Source: an uncultured Collinsella sp.
GTDB lineage: Bacteria > Actinomycetota > Coriobacteriia > Coriobacteriales > Coriobacteriaceae
DNA: 64,000 nt
Assembly (NCBI GenBank): GCA_937950325.1
Contig: CALFDJ010000040.1
Location: forward strand, 1-64,000
Direction of reading: 5' to 3'
Position 1 is the stretch's first letter. Each line of letters starts with the position of its first letter. Shown here in pieces: positions 54,282-63,237 of the stretch. The notes beneath the pieces were generated by a model that saw nothing but the letters and a program-made list of their open reading frames with translations, searched no databases and had not been told where the DNA came from. Both the position numbers and the translations under genes were made by a program.

Positions 54282-55352
54282 ATGGTCCATTTGTCTGACG
54301 TGGTGGTGACGAAAGTGTCTAATACCGTTCTCAAACACAAACATGCGACTCGCAACACGTTGGCGCGGAATAGAATGCTCGCGCGGCTCACGGAGACGGC
54401 CAAGCAAGGTGCGCTGCTCGCAACGCATGACAATACCGAGCTCATGTGGCTGCGACGCCATGTTGGAACCGACGATATCGCGGAGCCCGAGCCGTACCTG
54501 TTCTGTTTTCAGCATGATTGGGATGCATTGACGCCGGCGGAGCGAGCGCTGAGGACTATCAAAGGGCTTGCGGAATTTCATCCCGATTGGGCGTTTTGGG
54601 GCTATGACGCGGCGCTTTTGTGGGGTCTGGAGGTGCCGAATGATCTGCTCGGGCCGCGCTTTCTTGTTAAGACGGGTTGTTCGGTGACGTTGAGCGGCGG
54701 GTGCAGGTTGTTGCGTCCGCAGATGGCGGGCGCGCTCGAGCGTGTTGATGGCGTGCGGGTGACGTCGTTTTGGCGCACGGTGGAGGATTGCTTACTGCGT
54801 GCGCCGTTCTCCTACGGGTTGGCGATTGCCGATTCTGCACTGCGGGCGAAAGGCGTATCACGTTGGGATTTGTGCGAGCGCCTCCGCGCCGATTGCGAGG
54901 GCAGGCGAGGGTATCGCAGGGCACAGGTGATTGCGTCGTATGCGGACGGGCTGTCCGAAAACGGCGGCGAGTCTCGGTTCCGAGCGTTCTTTATTGCGTA
55001 CGGCTTTCCAGTTCCGGAGCTGCAGGTGGAGTTTCGCGACCCGCTCGATTCGAGCCAGGTGTTTCGCGTCGACTATTTTTGGCGGCTCGAGAACGGGACG
55101 TGTGTCATCGGCGAGCTCGACGGGAAGGGAAAGTATACCCTGCAGGATGGTGGGGATCGGGGGTCGGTCGACCCATTCGTGGCAGAACGTCAGCGAGAGT
55201 CTCATCTGACGATGCTCGGGCACAAGGTGCTTCGGTTTACGTTTGATGAACTCAAGAACCCGGGGAAGCTGGCTGAAAAGATGAGACTGGCGGGAATTCA
55301 ACAGCGGGCCGATCTGGCTGAGGAATGGAGACGCCAGTGGTATGGGCGCTGA
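54282..55352 (+). CDS. DUF559-like nuclease-fold protein (AbiEi-type)
   Basis: A ~356-aa protein. The C-terminal ~110 residues resemble the DUF559/Vsr-like nuclease fold: FRVDYFWRLENGTCVIGELDGKGKY (parts), ERQRESHLTMLGHKVLRFTFDEL. The N-terminal and central parts (MWLRRHVGT, WAFWGYDAALLWGLEVP) recall the AbiEi-type proteins that actinobacteria fuse to DUF559. Function unknown; defence or DNA processing is inference. The start is uncertain: the ATG at 54282, a GTG at 54276 and a TTG at 54258 share the GGAGG at 54266. It is bracketed by palindrome doublets, 5 bp after the stop on the right. Confidence 0.7.
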   Translation: MVHLSDVVVTKVSNTVLKHKHATRNTLARNRMLARLTETAKQGALLATHDNTELMWLRRHVGTDDIAEPEPYLFCFQHDWDALTPAERALRTIKGLAEFHPDWAFWGYDAALLWGLEVPNDLLGPRFLVKTGCSVTLSGGCRLLRPQMAGALERVDGVRVTSFWRTVEDCLLRAPFSYGLAIADSALRAKGVSRWDLCERLRADCEGRRGYRRAQVIASYADGLSENGGESRFRAFFIAYGFPVPELQVEFRDPLDSSQVFRVDYFWRLENGTCVIGELDGKGKYTLQDGGDRGSVDPFVAERQRESHLTMLGHKVLRFTFDELKNPGKLAEKMRLAGIQQRADLAEEWRRQWYGR

Positions 55353-55359
55353 GAGGTTT

Positions 55360-55418
55360 TGTCTCGATCTGTAACGTTTAGAAGTTGTTTGAGTTCGTAA
55401 TTGTTACAGATCGAGACA
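55360..55418 (+). repeat. 59-bp palindrome, copy R7
   Basis: Arms TGTCTCGATCTGTAAC / GTTACAGATCGAGACA, extended to 18 bp by flanking TT / AA. The 27-nt loop starts GTTTAG and has TTGTTTGAG. It starts 8 bp after the DUF559-like stop. Confidence 0.93.
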
Positions 55419-55440
55419 AACCGGTGAAACGTCGACCGAA

Positions 55441-55499
55441 TGTCTTGATCTGTAACATCAAGGGGCCCAATAACCCTGTACCTGTTACAGATCGAGACA
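55441..55499 (+). repeat. 59-bp palindrome, copy R8
   Basis: Arms TGTCTTGATCTGTAAC / GTTACAGATCGAGACA with one G-T pair; 27-nt loop. It starts 81 bp after R7. Confidence 0.92.
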
Positions 55500-55650
55500 T
55501 TCCCCTGATGTTGCTGGGGTGGGGCTGCAACGTATTCCGTCCCCCCCCACATCCCCTCTTCCCTCCGTTAACCGATATGTCCGCAGCAATCCTGCCGCGC
55601 TGGATAATAATGGACAGATGTTCAAGTTTTCTGAGGGGGAGGAGCTCGAT

Positions 55651-57021
55651 ATGGCGTCTGCCGATCGTTCCACGTTGTTTATCAATGCGACCGTCCTGGA
55701 TGGCTCGAAACATATGGAGCCGCAGCCCGATATGGCCGTGGCCGTTGAGCGCGGTGTCATCACGTGGATGGGGCCGAGTGCTGTGGCGCAGGCGCCTGCG
55801 GGTGCCGAGGTTATCGACCTGGCAGGTGCGTATCTCATGCCAGGCCTCATCAATATGCATGTGCATCTGTGCGGTTCGGGCAAGCCGGTTTCGGCGGGCG
55901 ATGCGGGCGCGCTGATGAAGAAGCTCGATAATCCCGTGGGGCGCGCCATCGTGCGCCATATTCTTAAGGGCAGCGCCCAACAACAACTGGCAAGTGGCGT
56001 GACCACGGTGCGCGGCGCGGGCGACCCGCTGTTTGCCGATCTTGCCGTGCGCGATGCTATCGATGCCGGCAAGTATCAAGGTCCTCGCCTGGTGGCGCCG
56101 GGAACGGGTGTCACGGTGCCGGGCGGCCATGGTGCGGGTTTGTTCGCCCAGGTGGCCAACAGTCCCGCCGAGGCAGCCGAACAGGTGCGCGACCTGTATG
56201 CGCGCGGTGCCGACGTCATCAAGCTGTTCGTGACGGGCGGCGTGTTCGACGCTACCGAGGTGGGCGAGCCGGGTGTGCTGCGTATGCCGGTCGAGGTTGC
56301 CGCGGCGGCGTGCAAGGCGGCGCACGAGGTGGGCCTGCCGGTTATGGCTCATGTCGAGAGCACCGAAGGCGTGAAGGCCGCGCTTGAGGCCGGCGTCGAT
56401 ACGATCGAGCACGGTGCCCCGATGACTCCCGAGATCTTGGAACTGTACCGCGGCGCCGCGGGCACGCAGCTCGAGGGGCGTGCGCCCAGCGTTACCTGCA
56501 CTATCAGCCCGGCGCTGCCGTTTGTATTGCTCGACCCGGAAAAGACCCATTCGACCGATACACAAAAGAAGAACGGTGACATCGTGTGCTCGGGCATCAT
56601 CGAGAGCGCCCGTGCCGCACTGGAAGCTGGCGTTAAGGTGGGCCTTGGCACGGACTCGAGCTGCCCGTTCGTGACGCAGTACGACATGTGGCGTGAGGTG
56701 GCCTATTTTGCCAAGTATGTCGGCGTGGGCAACGCTTTCGCGCTGCATACGGCCACGCAGGTCAATGCCGAGCTGCTGGGGCTGGGCGGCGAGACCGGCA
56801 CAATCGAGTGCGGCAAGGCCGCCGATATTCTGGTGACGCGCGAGAACCCGCTCGATGACCTGTGCGCACTGCGTGATCCGACGCACGTGATGTGTCGCGG
56901 TGATCTGGTGCGCAAGCTCAAGGTGAAGCGTATTCCCGAGGTGGACGCCGAGCTCGACGCGATTATGGCCATGCCTGCCGAGGCGTTGGCCGAGGAGCTT
57001 GCCCGCGATGGCGTGGCGTAA
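55651..57021 (+). CDS. Amidohydrolase-family metal-dependent hydrolase
   Basis: A 456-aa amidohydrolase of the imidazolonepropionase/prolidase-like group. Metal ligands are visible: H70 and H72 (NMHVHLCG), K191 as the likely carboxylated lysine (DVIKLFVTGG), H234 (MAHVES), H254 (IEHGAP) and D335 (GLGTDSS). The substrate is unknown; dipeptides or cyclic amides are typical. The frame is open upstream, but GAGGGGGAGGAG 7 bp before the ATG at 55651 decides the start. Confidence 0.88.
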   Translation: MASADRSTLFINATVLDGSKHMEPQPDMAVAVERGVITWMGPSAVAQAPAGAEVIDLAGAYLMPGLINMHVHLCGSGKPVSAGDAGALMKKLDNPVGRAIVRHILKGSAQQQLASGVTTVRGAGDPLFADLAVRDAIDAGKYQGPRLVAPGTGVTVPGGHGAGLFAQVANSPAEAAEQVRDLYARGADVIKLFVTGGVFDATEVGEPGVLRMPVEVAAAACKAAHEVGLPVMAHVESTEGVKAALEAGVDTIEHGAPMTPEILELYRGAAGTQLEGRAPSVTCTISPALPFVLLDPEKTHSTDTQKKNGDIVCSGIIESARAALEAGVKVGLGTDSSCPFVTQYDMWREVAYFAKYVGVGNAFALHTATQVNAELLGLGGETGTIECGKAADILVTRENPLDDLCALRDPTHVMCRGDLVRKLKVKRIPEVDAELDAIMAMPAEALAEELARDGVA

Positions 57022-57072
57022 GCGCGCGATATGGCGATGCGACAAAGGGACAATCCTTTTGTCATAATCAGA

Positions 57073-57107
57073 AAAAGCCGAGGTCCCAGTGCGAGGCCTC
57101 GGCTTTT
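57073..57107. terminator. Bidirectional terminator
   Basis: AAAAGCCGAGG pairs with CCTCGGCTTTT around a 13-nt loop; there are T-rich ends on both strands. It separates the amidohydrolase gene from the convergent zinc-ribbon gene. Confidence 0.85.
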
Positions 57108-57128
57108 ATTTGTCCCATAGTATGGCAG

Positions 57129-57602
57129 CTATGAGCGCGTCTCCATCTTGGCATGGCACTTGGGGCAGGTGACGCGGATCTTGCCTTTGCCCTTGGGAAC
57201 GGAGAGCATCTGGCCGCAGTTGGGGCACTTAAGATAGGCCGTGGTCTTGCGGCCCTTCCACATCTTCTTGGCTGTGCGCTTGGCACGTTCAAAGTCTTCC
57301 TTGCTAGTACCGGCTGCGCGCGAGGCGTTGGCCGCTGCAGCTCCGCCGCCCAAGCTAGCTACAAACTTGCCCAAGCCGGGTACGTTTGCAGTCGCGGCGA
57401 CAAAGGTCTCGTTCTCCTTGTGACGTGCGTCGATATTTTTGGACAGGCCGCGCAGCACGCCAATCACGATTACGGCGATGGCAATCCAGCTGAGCCACTG
57501 GATGCGGGCTATCGATCCGATCATCGCGATGACGATGCCGGCAAAACCCATCACGATGGTGAGTTCATCGGCACCATTGCGACCCTTCATAAAGTCATTC
57601 AT
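57129..57602 (-). CDS. Membrane protein with C-terminal zinc ribbon
   Basis: A 157-aa protein with two helices at about 15-33 and 36-54 (MGFAGIVIAMIGSIARI, WLSWIAIAVIVIGVL) and a C-terminal zinc ribbon with two C-x-x-C pairs (LKCPNCGQML, VTCPKCHAKM). A basic linker joins them. Function unknown. The ATG at 57602 has an AAAGG site. It lies downstream of csoR on the same strand but 147 bp away with a REP-like element between. Confidence 0.75.
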   Translation of the reverse strand: MNDFMKGRNGADELTIVMGFAGIVIAMIGSIARIQWLSWIAIAVIVIGVLRGLSKNIDARHKENETFVAATANVPGLGKFVASLGGGAAAANASRAAGTSKEDFERAKRTAKKMWKGRKTTAYLKCPNCGQMLSVPKGKGKIRVTCPKCHAKMETRS

Positions 57603-57654
57603 GCAAATTGCCTTTCGTTCGATATGCTGCACGCCTTTATACCCGATTTAGAGC

Positions 57655-57703
57655 AAGGGGGACAGGTTAATCTGCACCAATGTGGTGCAAACATACCTGT
57701 CCC
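57655..57703. repeat. Head-to-head REP-like pair
   Basis: GGGGACAGGTTAATCTGCAC and its near inverse (to ACCTGTCCCC) meet at TGCACCA-ATG-TGGTGCA, forming one long palindrome. A third core, AATCTGTCCCCAAT, follows near 57728. Confidence 0.65.
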
Positions 57704-57748
57704 CGGAATACCAAGACGGTGCAAAGAAATCTGTCCCCAATGCCCCTA

Positions 57749-58021
57749 TTACTTGGAGAGCTTGTCGACGACGCGTTCGATTTCGGCGAGCTTGGCGGCT
57801 TTGAGGTCTTCGTCGCCCGATTCGATTGCCGAAGTCACGCAGCCCTCGATATGCGCCTTGAGCACGTCGGCGTTAATGCGCGCGAGGAGCGCCTGCGTTG
57901 CCATGAGCTGCGTGGAAATATCGACGCAGTAACGGTCCTCCTCGACCATCCGCAAGATGCCGTCGATCTGGCCGCGTGCCGTCTTGAGCATGCGGGTCAC
58001 CGATTTATGGTCTGCCATCAT
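57749..58021 (-). CDS. csoR: Copper-sensing repressor CsoR
   Basis: A 90-aa all-helical metal-sensing repressor. The Cu(I) ligands of CsoR are present: C32 (RYCVDI), H57 and C61 (AHIEGC). It would release the copA promoter when copper binds. The start is one of two adjacent ATGs (58021 or 58018) after a GAGG site; the open frame runs further upstream into a palindromic repeat. It is the last gene of the copA-copZ-csoR series. Confidence 0.92.
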   Translation of the reverse strand: MMADHKSVTRMLKTARGQIDGILRMVEEDRYCVDISTQLMATQALLARINADVLKAHIEGCVTSAIESGDEDLKAAKLAEIERVVDKLSK

Positions 58022-58063
58022 GTCGGGTCCTCGTTTCTGGTCGATCTTCCGGATGTCCCCGTC

Positions 58064-58130
58064 AGTTGCGGTGAAATACGGACCGTTTAAAGGCCTAGGG
58101 CGGCACAACAGTCCGTATTTCACCGCAACT
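58064..58130. repeat. 67-bp palindrome (family 2, copy P2)
   Basis: Perfect 20-bp arms (AGTTGCGGTGAAATACGGAC on the left, 58064-58083; right 58111-58130) enclose exactly 27 nt. It lies between csoR and copZ and is the sister of 43977-44043. Confidence 0.9.
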
Positions 58131-58156
58131 TCTGAGGATTCAGTAGGCAGCGACTG

Positions 58157-58378
58157 CTATGCGGCGGTCACCGAAAGGGCGTGGAACTTCTCGCCGGCGC
58201 CCTCGACAGCGGCGGTGAGCTGCTCGACGGTCACGGTGTCGGCGCACTCCACCTGGACGGTCTGGGTCTCGTGATCGGCGTCGGCATCGGTCACGCCGGC
58301 CACGTTGAGCAACGCCGTCTCGACGGTGGCGTCGCAATGGCCGCACATGAGGCCGGAAGTCTTGATCGTGTAACGCAT
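58157..58378 (-). CDS. copZ: Copper chaperone, CopZ-like
   Basis: A 73-aa heavy-metal-associated domain with the C-x-x-C site in GLMCGHCDATV (C12, C15). It would carry Cu(I) in the cytoplasm and hand it to CopA or CsoR. It lies between copA and csoR on the same strand. Its GGHC/CGHC variant, with His before the second Cys, is seen in several actinobacterial chaperones. Confidence 0.87.
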   Translation of the reverse strand: MRYTIKTSGLMCGHCDATVETALLNVAGVTDADADHETQTVQVECADTVTVEQLTAAVEGAGEKFHALSVTAA

Positions 58379-58446
58379 GGGTGTACTCCTTATCGATTGA
58401 GAATATCTGACAGTTTAGTCGTGAACAGCGTCATCTTAAAGGTGTG

Positions 58447-58534
58447 CTGAGGTGCCCGAGATTGCCCCGAAAGAGGAGCGAAGCGTACTTGGGTACGCGA
58501 GCGACGGTTTGAGGGGCAAGGTCGGGTGCTTCAG
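58447..58534. repeat. 88-bp imperfect palindrome at the copA end
   Basis: 22-nt arms (58447-58468 and 58513-58534) pair with three G-T pairs and two mismatches; the centre has GCGTAC / GTACGC near 58482-58498. It overlaps the copA stop codon (58531-58533). Confidence 0.65.
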
Positions 58535-60870
58535 CGCGCCGTCTTGGGCTTAAAGGATTTCAGGCGCAGTGCATTGGACACGACGCAGACACTCGACAGA
58601 CTCATGGCCGCGGCGCCAAACATCGGCGAGAGCTGCCATCCGGTGAGCGGGAAGAACACGCCCGCCGCCAGCGGAATGCCGATGCCGTTGTAGAACAGTG
58701 CCCAGAACAGGTCCTGTTTGATGTTGCGGATCGTGGCGCGCGAAAGCTCGATGGCGCGGGCGACGTCCATGAGGTCGCTGCGTATGAGTACCACGTCGGC
58801 ACCCTCCTTGGCGATGTCTGCGCCGGTGCCGATGGCAAGGCCCACGTCGGCGCGCGCCAGGGCGGGGGAGTCATTGATACCGTCGCCCACCATGGCGACC
58901 TTGCTGCCCGCATCCTGCAGCTCGCGTACGTGGTGCTCCTTGTCGGCGGGGAGGACGTCGGCGATGACCTGTTCGCTGCTCAGCCCCACGCGGCGGGCGA
59001 TTGCTTCGGCGGTGACTCGGTTGTCGCCGGTGAGCATGCGCACGTCGACGCCAAGCGAGCGCAGTGCGGCGATGGCTCCGGCACTCGTCTCCTTGACCTC
59101 GTCAGCCACGGCAATGGTGCCGGCAAGCTTGCCGTTCTTGGCAAAGAACAGCGGCGTCTTGCCCTCGGCGGCAAATTGCTCGGCAAGACCCGCGGGCACG
59201 GTAACGCCCAACTCGTTCATCAGGCGCACGTTGCCGGCGGCAATGGCGTTTTGCCCCTCGCGCGCCGTAACGCCTCGCCCGGGCACGGCGGCAAAGTCCT
59301 CGACGGCGCGCGCGACAATCCCTCGCGTCTCGCACTCGGCCATAATCGCCTCGGCCAGCGGGTGTTCGCTTGAGCGCTCCAGCGCGGCGGCCAGCTTGAG
59401 TAGCGCCTTTTCGCTCATGGCGGGCGATCCGTCGGCGCGCGTGGCTACCACGATATCGGTCACGGCAGGCTTGCCGCGAGTGACCGTTCCCGTCTTATCG
59501 AGCACCACGGTGCCCACGCTGCGCAGATTCTCCAGCGCCTCGGCGCTCTTAAAGAGAATGCCCATCTCGGCGCCCTTGCCGGTGCCGACCATAATGGCGA
59601 CGGGCGTGGCCAGGCCCAGCGCGCACGGGCAGCTGATCACCAGCACGGCCACGGCGGAGGTGAGCGCCTCGTTTATGCTGCCGGTCAGTGCCATCCACGC
59701 CGCAAAGGTCACGGCCGAGATCACGAACACCACGGGCACGAACACACCGGCGACCTTGTCGGCCATGCGGGCGATGGGCGCCTTGGTGGCGTTGGCGTCC
59801 TCGACGAGCTGGATAATCTTGGCGAGCGACGTGTCGGCACCCACACGCGTGGCGCGGAAGGTAAACGAGCCCGTGCGGTTGACCGTGGCCGCATTGACAG
59901 TGTCGCCGGCGGTCTTCTCCACGGGAATGGATTCGCCGGTGAGCGCGCTTTCGTCCACGGCCGAGCTGCCCTCGAGCACCACGCCGTCAACGGGGATGGA
60001 CTCGCCGGGGCGCACACGCAGCACCTGGCCGGGCAGAATGGCATCGACGTCGACGGTGGCCTCGGTGCCGTCCTCTGCCACGACGGTCGCGGTCTTGGGC
60101 GCTAGGTCGATGAGCGCCTCGATGGCGCCGCCGGTCTTGGACTTGCTGCGCGTCTCGAGGTATTTGCCTACGGTGACGAGCGACAGGATGGTGCCGGCGC
60201 TCTCAAAATACAGATTGTCCATGCCCGTCATCATGGCCTCGTGGACCTGACCCGCGGCTAGCTGGTCGGCCATGATAAACATGGCGTAGAGCGACCAGGC
60301 GATGGAGGCGGTGGCGCCCACGGCAATAAGGGCGTCCATGGTAGGCGCGCCGTGCGCGAGTGATTTAAACCCGTTGATAAAGTACGCGTCGTTGACGTAG
60401 ACGATGGGAATGAGCAAGACGAGCTCGGTGAGCGCGAGCGTCATGCTGTGGGTGTGGTCGGTGAAGATGCCGGGCAGCGGCCAGCCGAGCATGTGCCCCA
60501 TGCCTATGTAGAACAGTGGGATGAGGAATACGATCGAGACGATGAGGCGGGTGCGCATGGCAGAGGCGGCGGCCTCCAGCTTTTTGGTGGGCGACTCCAT
60601 ATGGGCGGCGCCGGACCTGGCTTGCGCACTTCCGCTTTGGACAGCGTCGGTGCCCGTGCTGATGGGCGAGGCCGAGTAGCCCGCGCGGTCGACAGCGGTG
60701 CAGATGTCGTCGGGGGAGACCTGCGCAGGGTCGTAGTCCACCAGCATAGAGCCGGCGAGCAGATTGACCGCGACGCTTTGGACGCCGTCGAGCTTGCTCA
60801 CGGCACGGTCCACGTGCGCCTGGCAGGCGGCGCATGTCATGCCGCCCACGTCGAACTTATCTTGAGCCAT
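58531..60870 (-). CDS. copA: Copper-exporting P-type ATPase
   Basis: A 779-aa P1B-type ATPase. One N-terminal metal-binding domain (GGMTCAACQAHV, C13/C16) is followed by helices, the A domain (TGES), the transport site CPC (SCPCALG), the phosphorylation site DKTGT, an HP motif (SSEHPLAEA) and GDGINDSPALA. CPC and the C-terminal helices mark Cu(I). An AAAGGAG site precedes the ATG. The upstream promoter carries a CsoR-type operator. Confidence 0.95.
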   Translation of the reverse strand: MAQDKFDVGGMTCAACQAHVDRAVSKLDGVQSVAVNLLAGSMLVDYDPAQVSPDDICTAVDRAGYSASPISTGTDAVQSGSAQARSGAAHMESPTKKLEAAASAMRTRLIVSIVFLIPLFYIGMGHMLGWPLPGIFTDHTHSMTLALTELVLLIPIVYVNDAYFINGFKSLAHGAPTMDALIAVGATASIAWSLYAMFIMADQLAAGQVHEAMMTGMDNLYFESAGTILSLVTVGKYLETRSKSKTGGAIEALIDLAPKTATVVAEDGTEATVDVDAILPGQVLRVRPGESIPVDGVVLEGSSAVDESALTGESIPVEKTAGDTVNAATVNRTGSFTFRATRVGADTSLAKIIQLVEDANATKAPIARMADKVAGVFVPVVFVISAVTFAAWMALTGSINEALTSAVAVLVISCPCALGLATPVAIMVGTGKGAEMGILFKSAEALENLRSVGTVVLDKTGTVTRGKPAVTDIVVATRADGSPAMSEKALLKLAAALERSSEHPLAEAIMAECETRGIVARAVEDFAAVPGRGVTAREGQNAIAAGNVRLMNELGVTVPAGLAEQFAAEGKTPLFFAKNGKLAGTIAVADEVKETSAGAIAALRSLGVDVRMLTGDNRVTAEAIARRVGLSSEQVIADVLPADKEHHVRELQDAGSKVAMVGDGINDSPALARADVGLAIGTGADIAKEGADVVLIRSDLMDVARAIELSRATIRNIKQDLFWALFYNGIGIPLAAGVFFPLTGWQLSPMFGAAAMSLSSVCVVSNALRLKSFKPKTAR

Positions 60871-60929
60871 GGCTTCTCCTTTCTGTAGTTCGGTGTTGGA
60901 ATTGTTAACCTGCCGATACTATACACCCA

Positions 60930-60944
60930 TACCCCCTGGGGGTG
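60930..60944 (-). promoter_or_regulatory. CsoR-type operator in the copA promoter
   Basis: TACCCCCTGGGGGTG matches the G/C-tract palindrome of CsoR sites. On the minus strand it lies between a -35-like TGGACA and a -10-like TATAGT, about 19 bp apart, 60-75 bp before the copA start. The two C/G tracts overlap the promoter spacer, as expected for a repressor. Confidence 0.8.
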
Positions 60945-61021
60945 TCCAGTACAGAAAGAAATGTATGACATTTCGTTACAGATGAGGGTGGTTGGTTGGC
61001 CGATGGACCGTCCCAACCAAT

Positions 61022-61080
61022 CATCTCAATCTGTAACAACTAGCAGGGAAAATGACCTCTAACAGTTACAGATCGAGACA
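61022..61080 (+). repeat. 59-bp palindrome, copy R9
   Basis: Arms CATCTCAATCTGTAAC / GTTACAGATCGAGACA, with a terminal mismatch-like C/A and one G-T, around a 27-nt loop starting AACTAG. A single copy between the copA promoter and the kinase stop. Confidence 0.88.
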
Positions 61081-61121
61081 ATTGCCGGGGAGGGGTCCCG
61101 TCATGGCAAGACGCCCGCCGC

Positions 61122-63206
61122 CTAGATACAGAACCCGGGAATCACGCAGGTTCGCTTGTTTGGCTTTTCCGCAGGGGTGGCGTACATAAAGACGTCGCCG
61201 TCGTGACCCACACGGTTTATGTAGAGCGTGCCTTCGGTCTTCGATGAGTCGGGGCTCACCGTGCGCTCCCACCAGCAGGTGTCCTTGCCCTTCCACTGGC
61301 GGACCATCGTCTCGTTCGTGGAATACGGGCTCACCTTGAGCTCGCGGAAGAGCTGATACTCCTTGCCCTCGCCGTTGTAGATGTCTGCCAGGTAGTGATA
61401 GTCCTCGGCAAACGAATCGGGCGGCTGCACACCGCACAGTTCGACCATGGCGGGCAGCCAAAGGGTCGCGGGCAACTCGCTCAGACACGCCGCGCTGTTG
61501 GCAGCGCCCACATTGTTCGAGACCTTCTTGACACCTTTAATGAGCGCGCGTAGCTCATTGGGCAGCAGCTTAAGGCCGTCGCCGTCGAGCCATTCTCGCA
61601 GCTCGCAATCTGCCCAGCCGGCGCTCGGCGGTTCAGCCGCAGCGTTGCGCTCGGCAATACCCGCATCGAACAAAAACGTCAGTCCGGCCTTGCCCGTCCC
61701 GTCCAGAAGTTCATCGTGGCGGATGCCCACAAGCTGCGCGCCAACCTGCAGCCCGTTGGTGAGCGTGACGCGCTTGGTACACGGATAGGGGATATGCCCA
61801 TCGGCATCGAGCAGATGATAGCGCCTGGCAATCTCGCGTGCCTCGCTACGGGTCTCGGTGGCCTTAATCTTGAGCGAAATCTCCTGCAGCTGATCCCAGG
61901 TGTAGTCGTCAAGCGTACCGTGGATGCCGTCAAGGTAGTCGGGGATGCCAAAGCCATGGGTTGCCGCCCCGATAACGCTGAGCCCCGCAACGGCTGCGAT
62001 AGCGCCGCCGATAATAAAGCGGCGGCGGGTCATGGCATCGTGGCGGGCCTGATTCAGGATCTCTCGTGCGCGCTCGCCGGCGACGTCGACCTTAAGGTGC
62101 GTGCCAGAATCGATATCAATCGCGGCCTCGTCTCCTGTGCCTTCGCGGCCCTCGGATTCGGCATCAGTGAGGTATGCCGAGAGCACCTCGAGCATCTGCT
62201 GCTCGGTAGGGCGATCGCACTGCTCGACTGAGAGACCCTTCATGATGATTTGGACGAGCGCTTCATCGCTCTCGCAGCGCGGCTCGAGCGGTGCCGGCTT
62301 GGTCTTGGTCTTTACGAGATAGAACGAGCCGGTTGCAGCGGCGTCCGTCGACTCAAAGTCAAACGGCTTGCGACCGCTGTAGAGCTGGTACAGAATGCTC
62401 GAAAGCGCATAGACGTCGACCGCGGGCGAGCGGCGAAGGGCCGCGATGCCTTCGATATCCTGCGTGAGCATCTCGGGCGCGGCGTATGCGGGTGTGGCAA
62501 AGCGCCAGATGTCGGCGCGCCGGGTGATCGTGTCGTCGCCGAGAGCCATGGTCGCGGAGCCCATGTCGATGAGGCAGGGGTCAAAGGAACAATCGGCAAT
62601 CTGCTGCTCGAGCGTTCGGCTGGAGGTGCGGAACATGATATTGGCAGGCGACAGGTCGCGATGGATGACCGGATTCACGAGGCCTTGGGTCATCAAGAGC
62701 GCACGAAGCACGGCGTTTCCGACGGCGGCGACCATCTGGGTGGTCAGCCCGCCCGAGGCGTCGTGCGGAAGCAGGGGCAGCGCCTGCTTGAGTGAGGTGC
62801 CCTCGACCCACTCCATGAGGATGAGCGGGTCATCCTCACACGAGCCGTAGCCATAGACGCGCGGAAATCCGCGCAGGTGCGAGACAGTGCACAAGTGACG
62901 GTACTCTTCGAACAGCGCGGCGGTGTTGGCCAGGTGCGCGGCCGATTGCTCGGCGGAGCGGTCGGGGGCTTGGCCGGAAAGGATGGCGTTGTCCTTGAGT
63001 AGCTTGACGGCAAAGACCTCGCCGCTCGTGTTGGTCGCGCGCAGCACGTGCCCGATGTTGCCGTTGTTGCGGTGGGCCGTTTGGAGAATAAGCGTCATAA
63101 ACCGACGCTTGGCATCGTCCTCGGCGCTGGGGTCGACTGCTACGGCGGTATCGAACGTGTCAAGACGGATGAGTTTGTCGCCATAGGCGCTATCGGTAGT
63201 ATCCAT
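61122..63206 (-). CDS. Receptor-like Ser/Thr kinase with DUF6273-like sensor
   Basis: A 694-aa Hanks-type kinase. The catalytic lysine is in FAVKLL, the loop is VIHRDLSPANIMF, DFG is replaced by DMG (LIDMGSA), and APE is in YAAPEML. After residue ~390 a basic stretch RRRFIIGG leads into a single helix (AIAAVAGLSVIGAATHGFG), and the C-terminal ~250 residues are extracytoplasmic and look like DUF6273 (WADCELREWLDGDGLKLLP). The start is the ATG at 63206 (AAAGGA site), not the longer frame. An FHA gene lies upstream on the same strand. Confidence 0.88.
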   Translation of the reverse strand: MDTTDSAYGDKLIRLDTFDTAVAVDPSAEDDAKRRFMTLILQTAHRNNGNIGHVLRATNTSGEVFAVKLLKDNAILSGQAPDRSAEQSAAHLANTAALFEEYRHLCTVSHLRGFPRVYGYGSCEDDPLILMEWVEGTSLKQALPLLPHDASGGLTTQMVAAVGNAVLRALLMTQGLVNPVIHRDLSPANIMFRTSSRTLEQQIADCSFDPCLIDMGSATMALGDDTITRRADIWRFATPAYAAPEMLTQDIEGIAALRRSPAVDVYALSSILYQLYSGRKPFDFESTDAAATGSFYLVKTKTKPAPLEPRCESDEALVQIIMKGLSVEQCDRPTEQQMLEVLSAYLTDAESEGREGTGDEAAIDIDSGTHLKVDVAGERAREILNQARHDAMTRRRFIIGGAIAAVAGLSVIGAATHGFGIPDYLDGIHGTLDDYTWDQLQEISLKIKATETRSEAREIARRYHLLDADGHIPYPCTKRVTLTNGLQVGAQLVGIRHDELLDGTGKAGLTFLFDAGIAERNAAAEPPSAGWADCELREWLDGDGLKLLPNELRALIKGVKKVSNNVGAANSAACLSELPATLWLPAMVELCGVQPPDSFAEDYHYLADIYNGEGKEYQLFRELKVSPYSTNETMVRQWKGKDTCWWERTVSPDSSKTEGTLYINRVGHDGDVFMYATPAEKPNKRTCVIPGFCI

Positions 63207-63237
63207 GGCGTTCCTTTGTCTAGCATGGGTTGCCGCG

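Noticed and set aside
61022..61080. Copy R9 as terminator of the kinase gene
   Set aside because: It lies ~40 bp beyond the stop, but neither strand has a T tract after the stem, so intrinsic termination is unlikely.
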